From Streptomyces tanashiensis (GTDB taxonomy: Bacteria; Actinomycetota; Actinomycetes; Streptomycetales; Streptomycetaceae), in assembly GCF_014648895.1 (NCBI RefSeq), contig NZ_BMRZ01000002.1, positions 62,001 to 126,000 of the forward strand: a DNA stretch of 64,000 nt. Direction: 5' to 3'. Below, in pieces: positions 25,887 through 35,900 of the stretch (position 1 is the stretch's first letter; each line of letters begins with the position of its first letter). Both the position numbers and the translations under genes were made by a program. The notes beneath the pieces are model-generated. The model was not told where the DNA came from. It did not search any database and saw only the letters and a program-made list of their open reading frames with translations.

Positions 25887-26928
25887 CGGACCCCACCGTG
25901 GGAGATCGCAATGGCCCACGAACTGCTCGACACCGTCCGGGGTCGTACTCGCCACCGCCGGATACGGCCCCGACAGCGGCCAGCGCCTGCACGAGCACGC
26001 ATACGGAGTCGATGTCACCTGGCCCACAGACCACCTCGTCCAGACCACGATCCGCGCACACCCCACCCACACTGACCGGCCCGCACTGGCCGAGTTCGCC
26101 CATCTCAGAGCCGCCACAGCCACCGCCCTCTCCACCGTCCTGCGGCAGGGCCGGCCTCAACGCCGCGCCCCACCCCGACGGCGTCATCCTCACCACACCT
26201 CTCGGGTGGAACGGCGACGCGTACGCATCATTCAGTGCCTCTCCGGACTGCAGAGCCTGACGAATGACATTCAAGATCTCCGCGTTCGCAACGCCGCATG
26301 CCCCAGCGTGCGGGCAGGCCACGCACCATCAGGTTGCGCCGGCCCGTCCAGGGGGCACCCGCCGCGGGAGGGAGCCGGCCGGTGAGGGTACGGACCCGTC
26401 CGGCGGATCATGTGACTGTCGGATCGCTGGCTCATTGTTCCGAGTATGTGGGACGGGGCAGTTTGACGACTGCACCGCGCGCGCCCACCATGGCTGGGCG
26501 GGACCGGCGTGTCCCGGGCGGCGCCATGTGGGCGACGAGAGTGACCCCAACACGGCGAAGGAGCGCGCGGCAAGAACTCTGGCGTCCGAGGGAACCGTCG
26601 GATCCGCGGCCCAGGCCGAAAGGAGTTCGACCGAGCGTTCTACTCCGCATTCAGCCAGCGTGGAGGTCGCGGTGATCCGGTCACATACCTGGACGCCGCC
26701 GTCCCGGGCGATGCAGAGGAGCAGCACGACCCCCCTCCTGGCGATGCCCATCCAGATCGGCCAGCGCCGCAGCGGCATCTCCGCGGTGGTGGACCTCTAC
26801 GGTGCGGTAGCCGGGAGCAAGGCGCAGGTCAGCGCTCCTCAGAGGCCTATCTGAGCATGTCAGCGCCATGAGGGCGAGGTCGTCAAGACGATCTCGGCCT
26901 GGGCGGGCCATCCTCTTTGCACCCACGT
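25887..26928. other. Gene debris
   Basis: A plus-strand frame without ATG at about 25942-26170 (VVLATAGYGPDSGQRLHEHA, then AEFAHLRAATATALSTVLRQ) has good codon bias and is probably a fragment of an unknown gene. On the minus strand (about 26560-26690) a HEAT-like stretch reads SVELLSAWAADPTVPSDARV. Neither can be delimited. The right end leads into the IS5 remnant. Confidence 0.3.
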
Positions 26929-27290
26929 TGGGGGGGAACCAGTGGGTCCACCTGCCAGAGAAGTACGGCAACTGGAGAGGCGTCTACAACCGGCTGCGGA
27001 TGTGAGCCCTGTACGGCACCTGGGAACAGGTCTTCACCGCCCTGGTCGCCCGGGCCGACGCCGATGAGAACCTGCAATGGGCGGTCGCGGTCGACTCCAC
27101 GATCGTGCGTGCCCACCAGCATGCCGCCGGGGCCCGCAACACGGGGCCTCGGCCGGCGAGCCGGCCGATCACGCCATCGGACTATCCCGCGCCATCCGCC
27201 ACCATCTGCGCAGACGCGGCATCCGGGCCGTGATCCCCGTTCCGGCCGACCAGGCCGCACACCGCAGGCGGCGCGGCGGCGGAAAGGAAC
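26929..27290 (+). pseudogene. IS5-family transposase, dead, with internal deletion
   Basis: The plus frame reads WVHLPEKYGNWRGVYNRLRM, a TGA where intact proteins have Trp, then ALYGTWEQVFTALVARADAD and WAVAVDSTIVRAHQHAAGAR. After a frameshift it reads GEPADHAIGLSR joined directly to AIRHHLRRRGIRAVIPVPAD. The middle of the DDE domain (about 70 residues) is deleted between those pieces. Confidence 0.75.
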
Positions 27291-27428
27291 GAGGTGGTCA
27301 TGCCGACAGGTGGCGCTGCATGACCACCTGCCCCTGCCGTTGGCGCCACGTCAGCTTCGACGCCGGCTGGGCGTTCGTCGTCACCATCGCCGTCGCCCAC
27401 GGCTGGGTGAAGAGGGGATCCCGTAGGG

Positions 27429-27587
27429 CTACTGCTGAGTCCACCACGTGAGCCCTGCGCCACCGAGTGTGGTGATCAGACCGATGAGCCATCCGGGCAC
27501 GCGCTCCACCGTCAAGTGCACTCCACCCATGCGGAGTTCGATGAGGGGCTGCGTGCTGCTCTCAGACATGGTAGTGCGCTTGGGCAT
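27429..27587 (-). CDS. Small hydrophobic protein
   Basis: A 52-residue frame from ATG 27587 to TAG 27429-27431. The N-terminus is polar, then IELRMGGVHLTVERVPGWLI, a membrane-like segment (WLIGLITTLGGAGLTWWT) and the end. Codon bias is good and a GAGAAGG lies upstream. Similar tiny proteins with a MGGVHxTVxRVPGWL motif occur in Streptomyces, function unknown. ATG 27569 is an alternative start. Confidence 0.5.
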   Translation of the reverse strand: MPKRTTMSESSTQPLIELRMGGVHLTVERVPGWLIGLITTLGGAGLTWWTQQ

Positions 27588-28175
27588 GGACGTGCCTTCT
27601 CTCAGGTGGGGTGAGTCGGCTGTTCAGAGCCTGGGCCGCCGATCGTAGCTATCCGCACCAGGGCATTGATCGGCGTCCGGGAGCGCAGGGGGCGCATGAC
27701 CCCGATCAGCGACTAACGACTTGCAGCACCACCAACGCACCGGACTTGAGCCCGCCTGGGTGAACGCGCAGCTCAGGTGACGAGCGCCTTCCAACGGCGA
27801 CTCGATCATGATGCCTATCCGCATAGCTGTTCCCAGTTGATGCACCGGACAAGGCATCCGCCCCTCCATCTGAAGCAGCCCCATGTCCAGGCACATGCAG
27901 GCCAACGCTGCCCGCATCTACAGCTACCACCGCGAGGAACACGACACGGCCGACATGAGCCAGCACCACCCGCCACGCCGCCACCTCGCCCCCCGACACC
28001 GTCACCGCCACCCACCTCGTCGTCGCCGGCGTCGTGCACCCACTGGCGCAGCGATGGCGCCGCACATCGCAAACCGTCATGAGGCCCCCGGACCCCCGGT
28101 CAGGGCCCTGGCACACCCGACTACTACTGATCAGTAGGGTTAACCGCCCGCGAATCGTTCTCTCTTGAAGTCGGA
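27588..28175. other. No gene seen
   Basis: No frame on either strand is convincing. The last 60 bases before 28176 are less GC-rich (ACTACTACTGATCAGTAGGG, with a short palindrome CTACTGATCAGTAG at 28123-28136) and may hold a regulatory site for the downstream exoprotein gene. Confidence 0.4.
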
Positions 28176-30896
28176 GTGAAACAGGTGGACTTAACGCCCA
28201 AGCACACTCGCCGCTGGTTCGCCGTGTGTGCCACGCTCGCGCTCATCGCCGCCCTGCTCGGCGTCCTGGGACCGGCCGCCGCGCCCGCGCAGGCCGACCC
28301 CCCGTTCAATCGGACGATCGCCCAGTGGAACATGCTCGGCCAGAGCGACTGGGGCGGTGGCATACCCGAGTCGCGCTGGACGACCGTCCTTCCGAGGATC
28401 CTCAACGACCGGCAGACGGACGTGGTGGCCCTGCAGGAGGCGGGGAACGAGCCGCCGCCGCGCGCCACACTGACCGACCGGGTGTTTCCCAATCCCGGCG
28501 TCCACGAATTCGTGTACAGCGTCGGGACCGACGCGGACCCCGACGTCGTCAACATCTACTGGATGGACACCGGCCAGCAGGGCAACGGCCTGGCCATCGT
28601 GTCCCGCCTGACGGCTGTCAACGCGGTGCAGCTCTACGCAGGGCACGAGGAAGCGCGGCCGATCATGGGAGTGCAGTTCGGCACCACCTGGTACTTCAAC
28701 GCCCACGCCCGGTCGCTCGGACAACGCCCCAACAACGACTCGGACATCATCTACGCGGCGATGATATGGATGAGGGATCACGCCCCCGGACAGGACTGGG
28801 TGGTCCTGGCCGATTTCAACGGCGATCCCGGCCACATCGAGACCAGGTTCCAGAATCACATCGTGGCCACCGGCGAGGCCACCCACCAGGGGCGCCGGGA
28901 GCTCGACTTCGCGTACATCAGCTACGGGAACAACAACACCATCGACGCGCTCCGCGTCGGGTACAACTCCGACCACTACTACGTACGCTACATCGTGGAC
29001 GGGAGCTGCGTCGGCCTGCCCGGGCCACCACGACCTGAGCGGTCGGTCTCCGACTGCGACAGGCCGATTCCGGGCATGACGTACGTGCTGACCGCATCGG
29101 ACGTCCCCGGGGCCGCGCTCACCGACGTCACCACCCCCATCCGCCTGCGCGAGATGACGGCCGCCAACAGGTCGCGGCAGACCGTCCAGGTCCGGTTCAG
29201 CAGCGCACCGGACCGGTACCTCCTTGCCTTCAAGAGCGGCTGGTGCGTCTCGCGGTCGGGGCGGGGCTCGATCGACGTGAGCCAGTCCGGGTGCGTGTCC
29301 GACCTCCCCGAGGTGCAATGGGCGTTCGACAACGGGCGCATCTCCCACCGGGCGGCGAACGTCGAGGTCTACCTGCAGCCCGAGCGGAAGTTCCTGAACT
29401 CCACGATGATCATCGCTACGGCGCCGTACACCTGGGGCTTCGAGTCCACGGCGGGCGACGACGACGTGGGCACCCCCGAGCCGCCCGCCCGCTGGAACAT
29501 CGGCAACGTGCTCGTGGTCGGAGACTCGATCAGCAACGGGTACGAGGGCAACCACACCTGGCGACAGCGGCTGTGGGAGTGGACCCGCGAGGAAGGTCTC
29601 GGGGCCACCTTCGTCGGTCCTCTGTCCGGGACCCACAACGCCGACGAGGCCCGCGCCCCCGAACCCCCGTCCGTGGAACCGCCGGCGCCCGCCGATGAGC
29701 CGGATCCCGCCAGGTTCACGGGCGTCTACTCGGCGAACACATCGCCGCAGTTCCTCGCCACCGGATCACGCCACTACGCGATGTGGGGCCGCCAGCTGGG
29801 CCAGAGCACCCGCACCATCGCCTCGGTCATGAACGGGCTGAAGGGGAGCGGCGAACTCCCCGACACCTTGCTGGTCGAACTCGGGTTCAACGACATCGGA
29901 TGGCTCGGCGCCGGTTCCGGCCTCGTCCCGACGATGAAGGAGTTCGTCGACAACGCCCGCAGCGTCAACCCACACGTCCGCATCGTGGTCGGCAACGTCC
30001 CCCAGCGCACCTCCCTGGGCAGGGCCAACCCGCAGCTTCCCCAGCGCACGGCCGACTACAACCGGGCTCTGGCCGAAGCCGTTCCCACCTGGAGCACTCC
30101 CGACTCACCGGTCGCGCTGGCCGACATCGACGCCGCCTACGGCTGCGACCCGGCCGGCACGACGTGCCCGTCGACGTACGACGGGCTGCACCCCAACGCC
30201 TGGGGCGAGTACCGCATCGCCCGTGCCTTCGGCAGCACCCTGCACCACGCGTTCGGCATGGGCGAGCAGGACCCCAGGGAGCCCGCCGCGGTCGTGCCCT
30301 TCAGCATCGTCACCCCGGGCGACCTGCGGTTCGACGGGACGCAGCAAGGAGTCACCGTCACCTGGTCCAAGATCCTGGGCGCGCACTCCTACGACATCCA
30401 GTGGCGCGACACCACGAACGCTCCGGACGCCGCCTGGCAGCCTGGCGGTCCCACCCCGGCCAACCGCTTCGACCTGTCCTGGCAGTTCACCGGCCAGCCG
30501 TACGAGGGCCACACGTACGAGGTCCGCGTGCGCGCGGTCGCAGGTGACACCGGCGATCGCGTGTCGGAATGGTCCGCGCCGGTGGGCGGCACCGCCCGCC
30601 CCACCACTGCTGCGCCACCGGAGAGCGTGACCGTGACGCCGGGGGCCGGGGCCATCGACGTCAGCTGGACCCCGTCCACCGGCCCCTACTCCGACACCAT
30701 CACCCGCTACGCCTTGTGGGTGTACGACCTGGACACACCGCTCGTGTGGTCCACGATCCGCGGCTACGCCCCCTCGGCCCGCTCCGCTCGGATGGAAGGC
30801 CTCACCCCGGGACACCATTACGTTGCCTTCGTCTGTGCCTGGAACGCGGCGGGAGAGGGCAAACCCCGCATCCCGGAGGCGGTGGTCGTCCGCTAG
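28176..30896 (+). CDS. Secreted CdtB-like nuclease fused to an SGNH hydrolase and two FN3 domains
   Basis: A 906-residue exoprotein. Residues 1-41 are a Sec signal (basic start, hydrophobic core, APAQA cleavage region). Residues 45-270 match the CdtB branch of DNase-I-like phosphoesterases: WNM (Asn52), ALQEAG (Glu88), YFNAHARS (His177), WVVLADFNGDP (Asp213, Asn215), LDFAY and SDHYY (Asp266, His267), so the catalytic set is complete. Residues 285-440 are a beta-rich linker domain I cannot name. Residues 447-690 form an SGNH/GDSL hydrolase: GDSISNGY (Ser451), GFNDIG (Asn572), DGLHPN (Asp669, His672). Two FN3 domains fill about 700-906. GTG 28176 or GTG 28185 starts it (GGAG upstream). No CdtA or CdtC gene is nearby. 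Confidence 0.85.
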   Translation: MKQVDLTPKHTRRWFAVCATLALIAALLGVLGPAAAPAQADPPFNRTIAQWNMLGQSDWGGGIPESRWTTVLPRILNDRQTDVVALQEAGNEPPPRATLTDRVFPNPGVHEFVYSVGTDADPDVVNIYWMDTGQQGNGLAIVSRLTAVNAVQLYAGHEEARPIMGVQFGTTWYFNAHARSLGQRPNNDSDIIYAAMIWMRDHAPGQDWVVLADFNGDPGHIETRFQNHIVATGEATHQGRRELDFAYISYGNNNTIDALRVGYNSDHYYVRYIVDGSCVGLPGPPRPERSVSDCDRPIPGMTYVLTASDVPGAALTDVTTPIRLREMTAANRSRQTVQVRFSSAPDRYLLAFKSGWCVSRSGRGSIDVSQSGCVSDLPEVQWAFDNGRISHRAANVEVYLQPERKFLNSTMIIATAPYTWGFESTAGDDDVGTPEPPARWNIGNVLVVGDSISNGYEGNHTWRQRLWEWTREEGLGATFVGPLSGTHNADEARAPEPPSVEPPAPADEPDPARFTGVYSANTSPQFLATGSRHYAMWGRQLGQSTRTIASVMNGLKGSGELPDTLLVELGFNDIGWLGAGSGLVPTMKEFVDNARSVNPHVRIVVGNVPQRTSLGRANPQLPQRTADYNRALAEAVPTWSTPDSPVALADIDAAYGCDPAGTTCPSTYDGLHPNAWGEYRIARAFGSTLHHAFGMGEQDPREPAAVVPFSIVTPGDLRFDGTQQGVTVTWSKILGAHSYDIQWRDTTNAPDAAWQPGGPTPANRFDLSWQFTGQPYEGHTYEVRVRAVAGDTGDRVSEWSAPVGGTARPTTAAPPESVTVTPGAGAIDVSWTPSTGPYSDTITRYALWVYDLDTPLVWSTIRGYAPSARSARMEGLTPGHHYVAFVCAWNAAGEGKPRIPEAVVVR

Positions 30897-31126
30897 ACAC
30901 ACACACCTTCTGCACTTCGACGACGCCGGCACGGAACGCCTCGCTCGCACCCTCGCCGATTGCACCAACGGCGTACCGCTGCCTCTGTGGGGGAACCGTC
31001 TCAGTCGACGCCACCAGCCGCACCGCGATGGAAGGCCGGTAGCCCGGCCAGATATCGTCCGGGGCCCACCGGCGCGGCAGGAGTGCCGGAGGGCCTCGAC
31101 GCCTGAGACACCTCCGGGCCCGGGCT
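30897..31126. other. No gene between convergent genes
   Basis: This space lies between the CdtB-like gene and the convergent 2H phosphoesterase gene. It has a GGGCCCGGG palindrome near 31116 but no clear terminator or gene. Confidence 0.4.
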
Positions 31127-31151
31127 GGTCAGGTCAGGTCAGGTCAGGTCA
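31127..31151. repeat. GGTCA pentamer x5
   Basis: Five perfect tandem GGTCA units. The last unit supplies the stop codon (TGA on the minus strand, 31149-31151) of the 2H phosphoesterase gene. Confidence 0.9.
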
Positions 31152-31793
31152 GTCCGTCGTGGGCCAGCTTCGGAGGAGCTTGCGGGCGGCTCCGTTGTCT
31201 CCGAGCTGGTACACGGCGATGCCGGCCGGGCGGACGGTGAAGGCGTCGAACGGTTCGGCCTCGATGGTCCTGAGGTCGTCGAGGGTGGCGAAGCCGACGG
31301 TGATGTGAGCGGTGTACCGGTCGGGGCCGATCTGGGCGGGGACGTAGCCGTCGACCCAGTCGAGAGTGCTCTGGCTGATGTCTTCGCCGGGGTCGGTGAC
31401 GAAGGCGGCGGCCGTGCCGCCGGACTCGGTGGACGGGGAGATCGCGGCCTGCAGCGCGGCCTGCAAGGCGAGGACCTGCGGGCTGGGGCGCAGGAGGATG
31501 ACCGCGAGGCCCTGGCCGGGCACGCCCCAGTCGGCGTGGCCGATCGCGAAGGCCTGGTAGGTGAGGGCACTGGTGTCGGTCGCGGCCAGGGTCCGGTGGA
31601 CGGCGTCGTACACGTCGTCCAGGTCGGCCGTTCGGACGTAGCGCTGGAGCGTGGTGATGTGCGGTTGGTGGGAAGCGTCCAGGGCGAAGCCGTCCGGGAC
31701 GCTCTCGCGCATCCGTGCGTTCCAGGTGTGGGCGTTCCGCAGAGTCGTCTCGTCCGGGTCGACGAGCACGTCGATGGCGGTCAGGTCGTGCAA
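31149..31793 (-). CDS. 2'-5' RNA ligase-like (2H phosphoesterase) protein
   Basis: A 214-residue cytoplasmic protein with the two HxT motifs that define 2H phosphoesterases: HITTL (His45, Thr47) and HITVG (His163, Thr165). Family members cleave or join 2'-5' or cyclic phosphate bonds in RNA or small nucleotides. Length and spacing fit. It lies 13 bases after the HAD hydrolase gene on the same strand, so the two are an operon. The real substrate is unknown. Confidence 0.85.
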   Translation of the reverse strand: MHDLTAIDVLVDPDETTLRNAHTWNARMRESVPDGFALDASHQPHITTLQRYVRTADLDDVYDAVHRTLAATDTSALTYQAFAIGHADWGVPGQGLAVILLRPSPQVLALQAALQAAISPSTESGGTAAAFVTDPGEDISQSTLDWVDGYVPAQIGPDRYTAHITVGFATLDDLRTIEAEPFDAFTVRPAGIAVYQLGDNGAARKLLRSWPTTD

Positions 31794-31806
31794 CGCGGCC
31801 TCCTGG

Positions 31807-32697
31807 TCAGAACAGGGTCGCCCAGTCGTTCTTCATGCTCACGACAGTCCAGCCGAGCTGCTTCGCCGTGGCGAGAGAGGTCTCGGCGCCCTTGGTGTAG
31901 GCGTACTCGCGCTGGTCGTCGTCGTGGCGGACGAGCAGTGCGAACGCGGCGCTGCGGAGCATCTCGATGTCGACGTCGGCGTTTCCGCCCGCGAAGGCGG
32001 GCAGTCGGCCGGTGTGGGCGAAGATGTGCTCGGGCTTGCCGGGTCCCAGATCCAGGCCGCCGAGGAGTTCGCGGGTGCGGACGATCCTGCCGTCGGTGTA
32101 GGCGTAGGAGGCCGCGGAGCCGATGACGTTCTCCTTCAGGATCCCCCAGGTGTCCTCGGCGAACGCGCGCATGAAGTCGCGGCCGCCGCCCGAGCACACG
32201 AACACCCGGAACCCGTTCGCGCGCAGGAGGTCGAACAGCTCCAGCATCGGCCGGTAGACCAGCTCCACGTACGGGACACCGAAGCGCGGGTCCCGGACCG
32301 TCGTGGTCCACTCGCGCACCTGCGCGTCGAACTCTTCGGGAGTCGTGCCCGCCCACGACCGGGCGAACGCCTCCAACAGGGTTGCCACCGCCTCGGGGTC
32401 CTGTGTCGCCAAGGCCTCGAAGAACCCCTGATCCCGCTCCACGAGGGCCTTGTACGGCTGCCGAGCCGCGAGCGAAGGGTCGGCCTTCACCTCCTCCTCC
32501 CAGGCGCGAAAAACGAAGTCGAACTGTGGTGGCATCGGCTGCTCGACCCACAACGTGCCGTCGTTGTCGAACGTGGCGATGCGGTCGGCCGGCTCGACGA
32601 ACGCCGCCCCCGGTGTCGTCGCCCCGTGGACGTAGTCCAGGACCGCCTGCCTGACCGGGCCCTCGTTCCAGCTCGCCAGTACCAGCTGCTCGGTCAC
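31807..32697 (-). CDS. HAD-superfamily hydrolase
   Basis: A 296-residue cytoplasmic phosphatase-like protein. Motif I is FDNDGTLW (Asp44 nucleophile, Asp46); VFVCSGGGRDFMRAF supplies motif II; FAGGNADVDIEML supplies the late acidic motif. It resembles phosphoserine-phosphatase-type HAD proteins of about 290 residues. GTG 32697 follows GAGGAGGGTCCG, a strong site, and the open frame upstream has none. First gene of an operon with the 2H phosphoesterase gene. An RNA- or nucleotide-phosphate role is a guess from the pairing. Confidence 0.85.
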   Translation of the reverse strand: MTEQLVLASWNEGPVRQAVLDYVHGATTPGAAFVEPADRIATFDNDGTLWVEQPMPPQFDFVFRAWEEEVKADPSLAARQPYKALVERDQGFFEALATQDPEAVATLLEAFARSWAGTTPEEFDAQVREWTTTVRDPRFGVPYVELVYRPMLELFDLLRANGFRVFVCSGGGRDFMRAFAEDTWGILKENVIGSAASYAYTDGRIVRTRELLGGLDLGPGKPEHIFAHTGRLPAFAGGNADVDIEMLRSAAFALLVRHDDDQREYAYTKGAETSLATAKQLGWTVVSMKNDWATLF

Positions 32698-32933
32698 CGG
32701 ACCCTCCTCTCGTCGACGGCGATGCAAGGGCGCTCCTGAGACAATGGTCCCTCCAGAAGGCGGCGGGCGCCGTTCAGGCACGCCTCACATCACGCGCGAC
32801 GAGATCATCCCGCTGCTGAGGATCTCCAGACCCGCCCGCACCGCGCCCGGTCCGAGCGGGAGGCGCTGTCCAGGACTCTGCCGTGGCCGGTGGAGCCGAT
32901 GCCCGAGTCCGGCGGGCCCGCACCGCGCGCCGC

Positions 32934-35900
32934 CTAGCCGTAGGCCAGCAGCGCGGAAGCCGCGATCTGCAACGCATGGGGGCCTTCGTTGTTGATCACC
33001 ACGTAGGTGGAGGCGGGGATCTCTCTGAGAAGGTCGCTCATCATCGCCTCGGCCAACCGGCTCCCTTCGACGAAGCCGAGCACGCCGACGGCGGGGGCGT
33101 ACGCGCGCGAGCTGTAGACGAAGACGGCGGAGCGGCCGTCCCACACCCGAGCGACGACGATGCTGCGCTCCTCGCCACGTTCAGCGACGACGTACCAGAC
33201 TCTGCTCCTGCTCAACGTGGCCGCGAGCCGGCCGAGGACCGGCTCACCGGCGGCATGACGGGCGCACAGCTGGGCGATCTCGTCCTCGGGGAGGGCGGAG
33301 GGGGACGGGGAAGGCGGTCGCTGTGTCGATGGAGACGGGGGCACGGTCGGAGAAGCTGCCTCAGTCGGAGAAGGGGACGGGGGCACCGTCGGAGAGGCTG
33401 TCTCAGCCGGGGAAGTTGTCTCGTCCAGGGCTCGTGTCTCGTCCGAGGCGGGTGTCTCGACCGGGCCGGGAGCGGCTGCGCCCCGGTCAGGGCTTTCCGA
33501 CCTGTCGAGGCGGTAGGCGACCGGGGTGCCCGGGTTGATGCGGATCACGGTCCGCGGCGGGAGTGACGCCAGCAGTTCCGCTCCCGACATCCAGGTGAGC
33601 TCGACGCCGTCGGGCACGTGACTCGGTGCGGTGAAGACGGCCGTCTCCCGGGGTTTCCTCCGGAACACCTTCCTGGAGGGGGCCGGGCCCGCCACCCCGA
33701 TCGTGGCCGACTCGAGCGCCCGCACCACCGCCTGAGGGGGCGCGTAGCCCGTCCCGGCCGCCTGTGCGGCTTGGTCCACGGCGTCCGTAGGCGGAGGGTA
33801 GTTCAGCGCGACGGGCGTTGGACGATAGCGATCGTTGGCCAGGTACCCGGTGATCTCGCCGTCGGCGTCGATGCTGAACCCACCCTGGACTCCGTGCCCC
33901 GGCACCTCACCGTGCGGATCGAAGGCGGGGTCGATCACGTACAGATAAGCTCCCGGCATCCGTCGTGCGGCGGCCCTCATCTCGTCGGTGACCGGCGGGA
34001 TCTCGGCCTTGAGCTCCGCGACCGTTCGTGTGCCGGACGGGAGTCGTTCCTCCTGCCGAGTGTCCAGGTGGTAACGGGCCCGGACTTCCCGCGCCCGTCC
34101 GTCGTCCCCTGATCTCCACAGGGCCAGCGACAAGTTGTGCGCGGTGGCCTTGACTTCGTCGATCGAGGCCTCGCTCCGCGGAGCCCGGTTCTTCTGGAGG
34201 GCCAGCGCCTCTTCGAGCAGGCTCACGGCGCGCGCCGTATCGCCGCACGAGCTTTCCAGTGCCCCCAGGTTGAGCAGCGCGCTCGCCAGTTCCTGTTCCG
34301 CCTGTGGCTCGCCGTGCGGGCTGCGCAGTCTGCCGACGGCCTCCTCGAGGTGACGGCGAGCGGCATCCGCAGAGCCGGCCTCAGCGAGCATCGCCCCCAA
34401 CTGGCCTAACGCGGCGGCGAGTTCCAATCCCGAGTCGGGATCCAGGGCGGTGAGACCCCGCTGCACTCGCACCGCTTCCTCCGCATGGAGGATCGCCTGA
34501 TCCGCCCGTCCGAGATCGCGCAGGACGGCTCCGTACGAACGGAGTGCCCTCGCTAGGCCGTACCGGATGCCCGGCCGGTCGTCAGCCGCGAGATGCCTCC
34601 GGTAGGCGGCGAGTGCCTCGGCGAGGTGGGGCGCCGCCTGCTGCGGGCGCCCCAGGGCCCGTAGCTTCGCGCCGTAGTCGGCCATGGCGCCGGTCAGCTC
34701 CAGGTCGTGGCGGCCAGGGTCGCGCAGGGCGGCGTCGTGGTACAGCTGCAACGCCTCCCCTGAGCAGTTGACGGCGGCCGTCGTCTGTCCGCGGTCGAAC
34801 AGCCTCTGGGCGTGCCTGCTCATGACAGTGGCTCGCTGCGCGGCGTTCAGAGGTGCCGGAGAGGACAGCGACGCCCATGCGCTCTCCGCTGCCGCGGTGC
34901 TGACCGCCAGGGCAGCGTGGTCCATGCCGGCGGCGGCCAGATCGCCGCTCGCCCGTGACAGTTGCTGGGCGATGTGTCCGTTGACCGCCGCATCGCCGGA
35001 CTCACGCATCCGGCGCGCCAGTGCCACTGCCTCCTCCGCGGCGCGGGTGGCGCCCTCGGCGTCGTCGGTCCGGCGCAGATCGCGAGCGTATCTTGCGAGT
35101 CTCGCCACCCGGGCGCTCGTCTGCCACGCCCCCGTACCACCGTGCCGCGCCGCCGCCCCTTCCGAGTCCAGCAGACGTGCGGAGATCGCCACGGAGATCC
35201 TCGCCCGGCTGTCGCCGGCCGGGGCTGAGCCGACGAGGAGGTCGAGCGCCTCCAGTTCGGAGCGTGCCAGAACGGAGGCGCCAGAGGTCGCACTCCCTGC
35301 TGCGACCGCTGCCAGGATCTGATGCTCGAACCTGTCGGGGGCCAGGTCCAGCGCGGCCGGCACAAAGGCACGCGGGTGCTCGAGAAGCAGAGTGCGTACG
35401 ACGCCGTCGACGCGGCGAGAAGCCTCGGCCAAGGTCGTCGGCTCGTCGTACGCCGTCGCCAGCGCCCTGATGAGGACGCGGGCACAGGCCCTGCCCTCGA
35501 ACCAGTCGTCCGTCGCGCACAGGCGGCGGAACAGCTGCTCGGATTCTCCGTCCGAGCGGCTGCGGACCGCCAGCATGTGCAGCACCGAGTCTGCCAGGCG
35601 GTCCGGTCCGGGGGCCCGCCACCGCGAACGGTCACCACCCGGGTAGAGGACCTGCAGTTCTCTGGCCATTCTGGCGAGGTCGCCGTCCGGTGACGTCGTG
35701 TCGACACGCCGCAGGGTACGCAGCGCGGACGGTTCGTCCGGTGGGGCGTGCAGACAGACCAGGGCCAGGAGCAACCGCGCCCGCTCGTGGTCGACCGGAA
35801 CGCCGGCGGCGGTGAACACACCTGCCACGTAACGCTGTTCGTGTTCGATGAGGCCCGTGATCGGGTGCTCCACCTCGTGCAGCGACGTGGTCCGTCCTTC

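Noticed and set aside
28176..32700. CdtA/CdtC or an immunity gene beside the CdtB-like gene
   Set aside because: The neighbours are debris, a 2H phosphoesterase and a HAD hydrolase; none resembles those partners.
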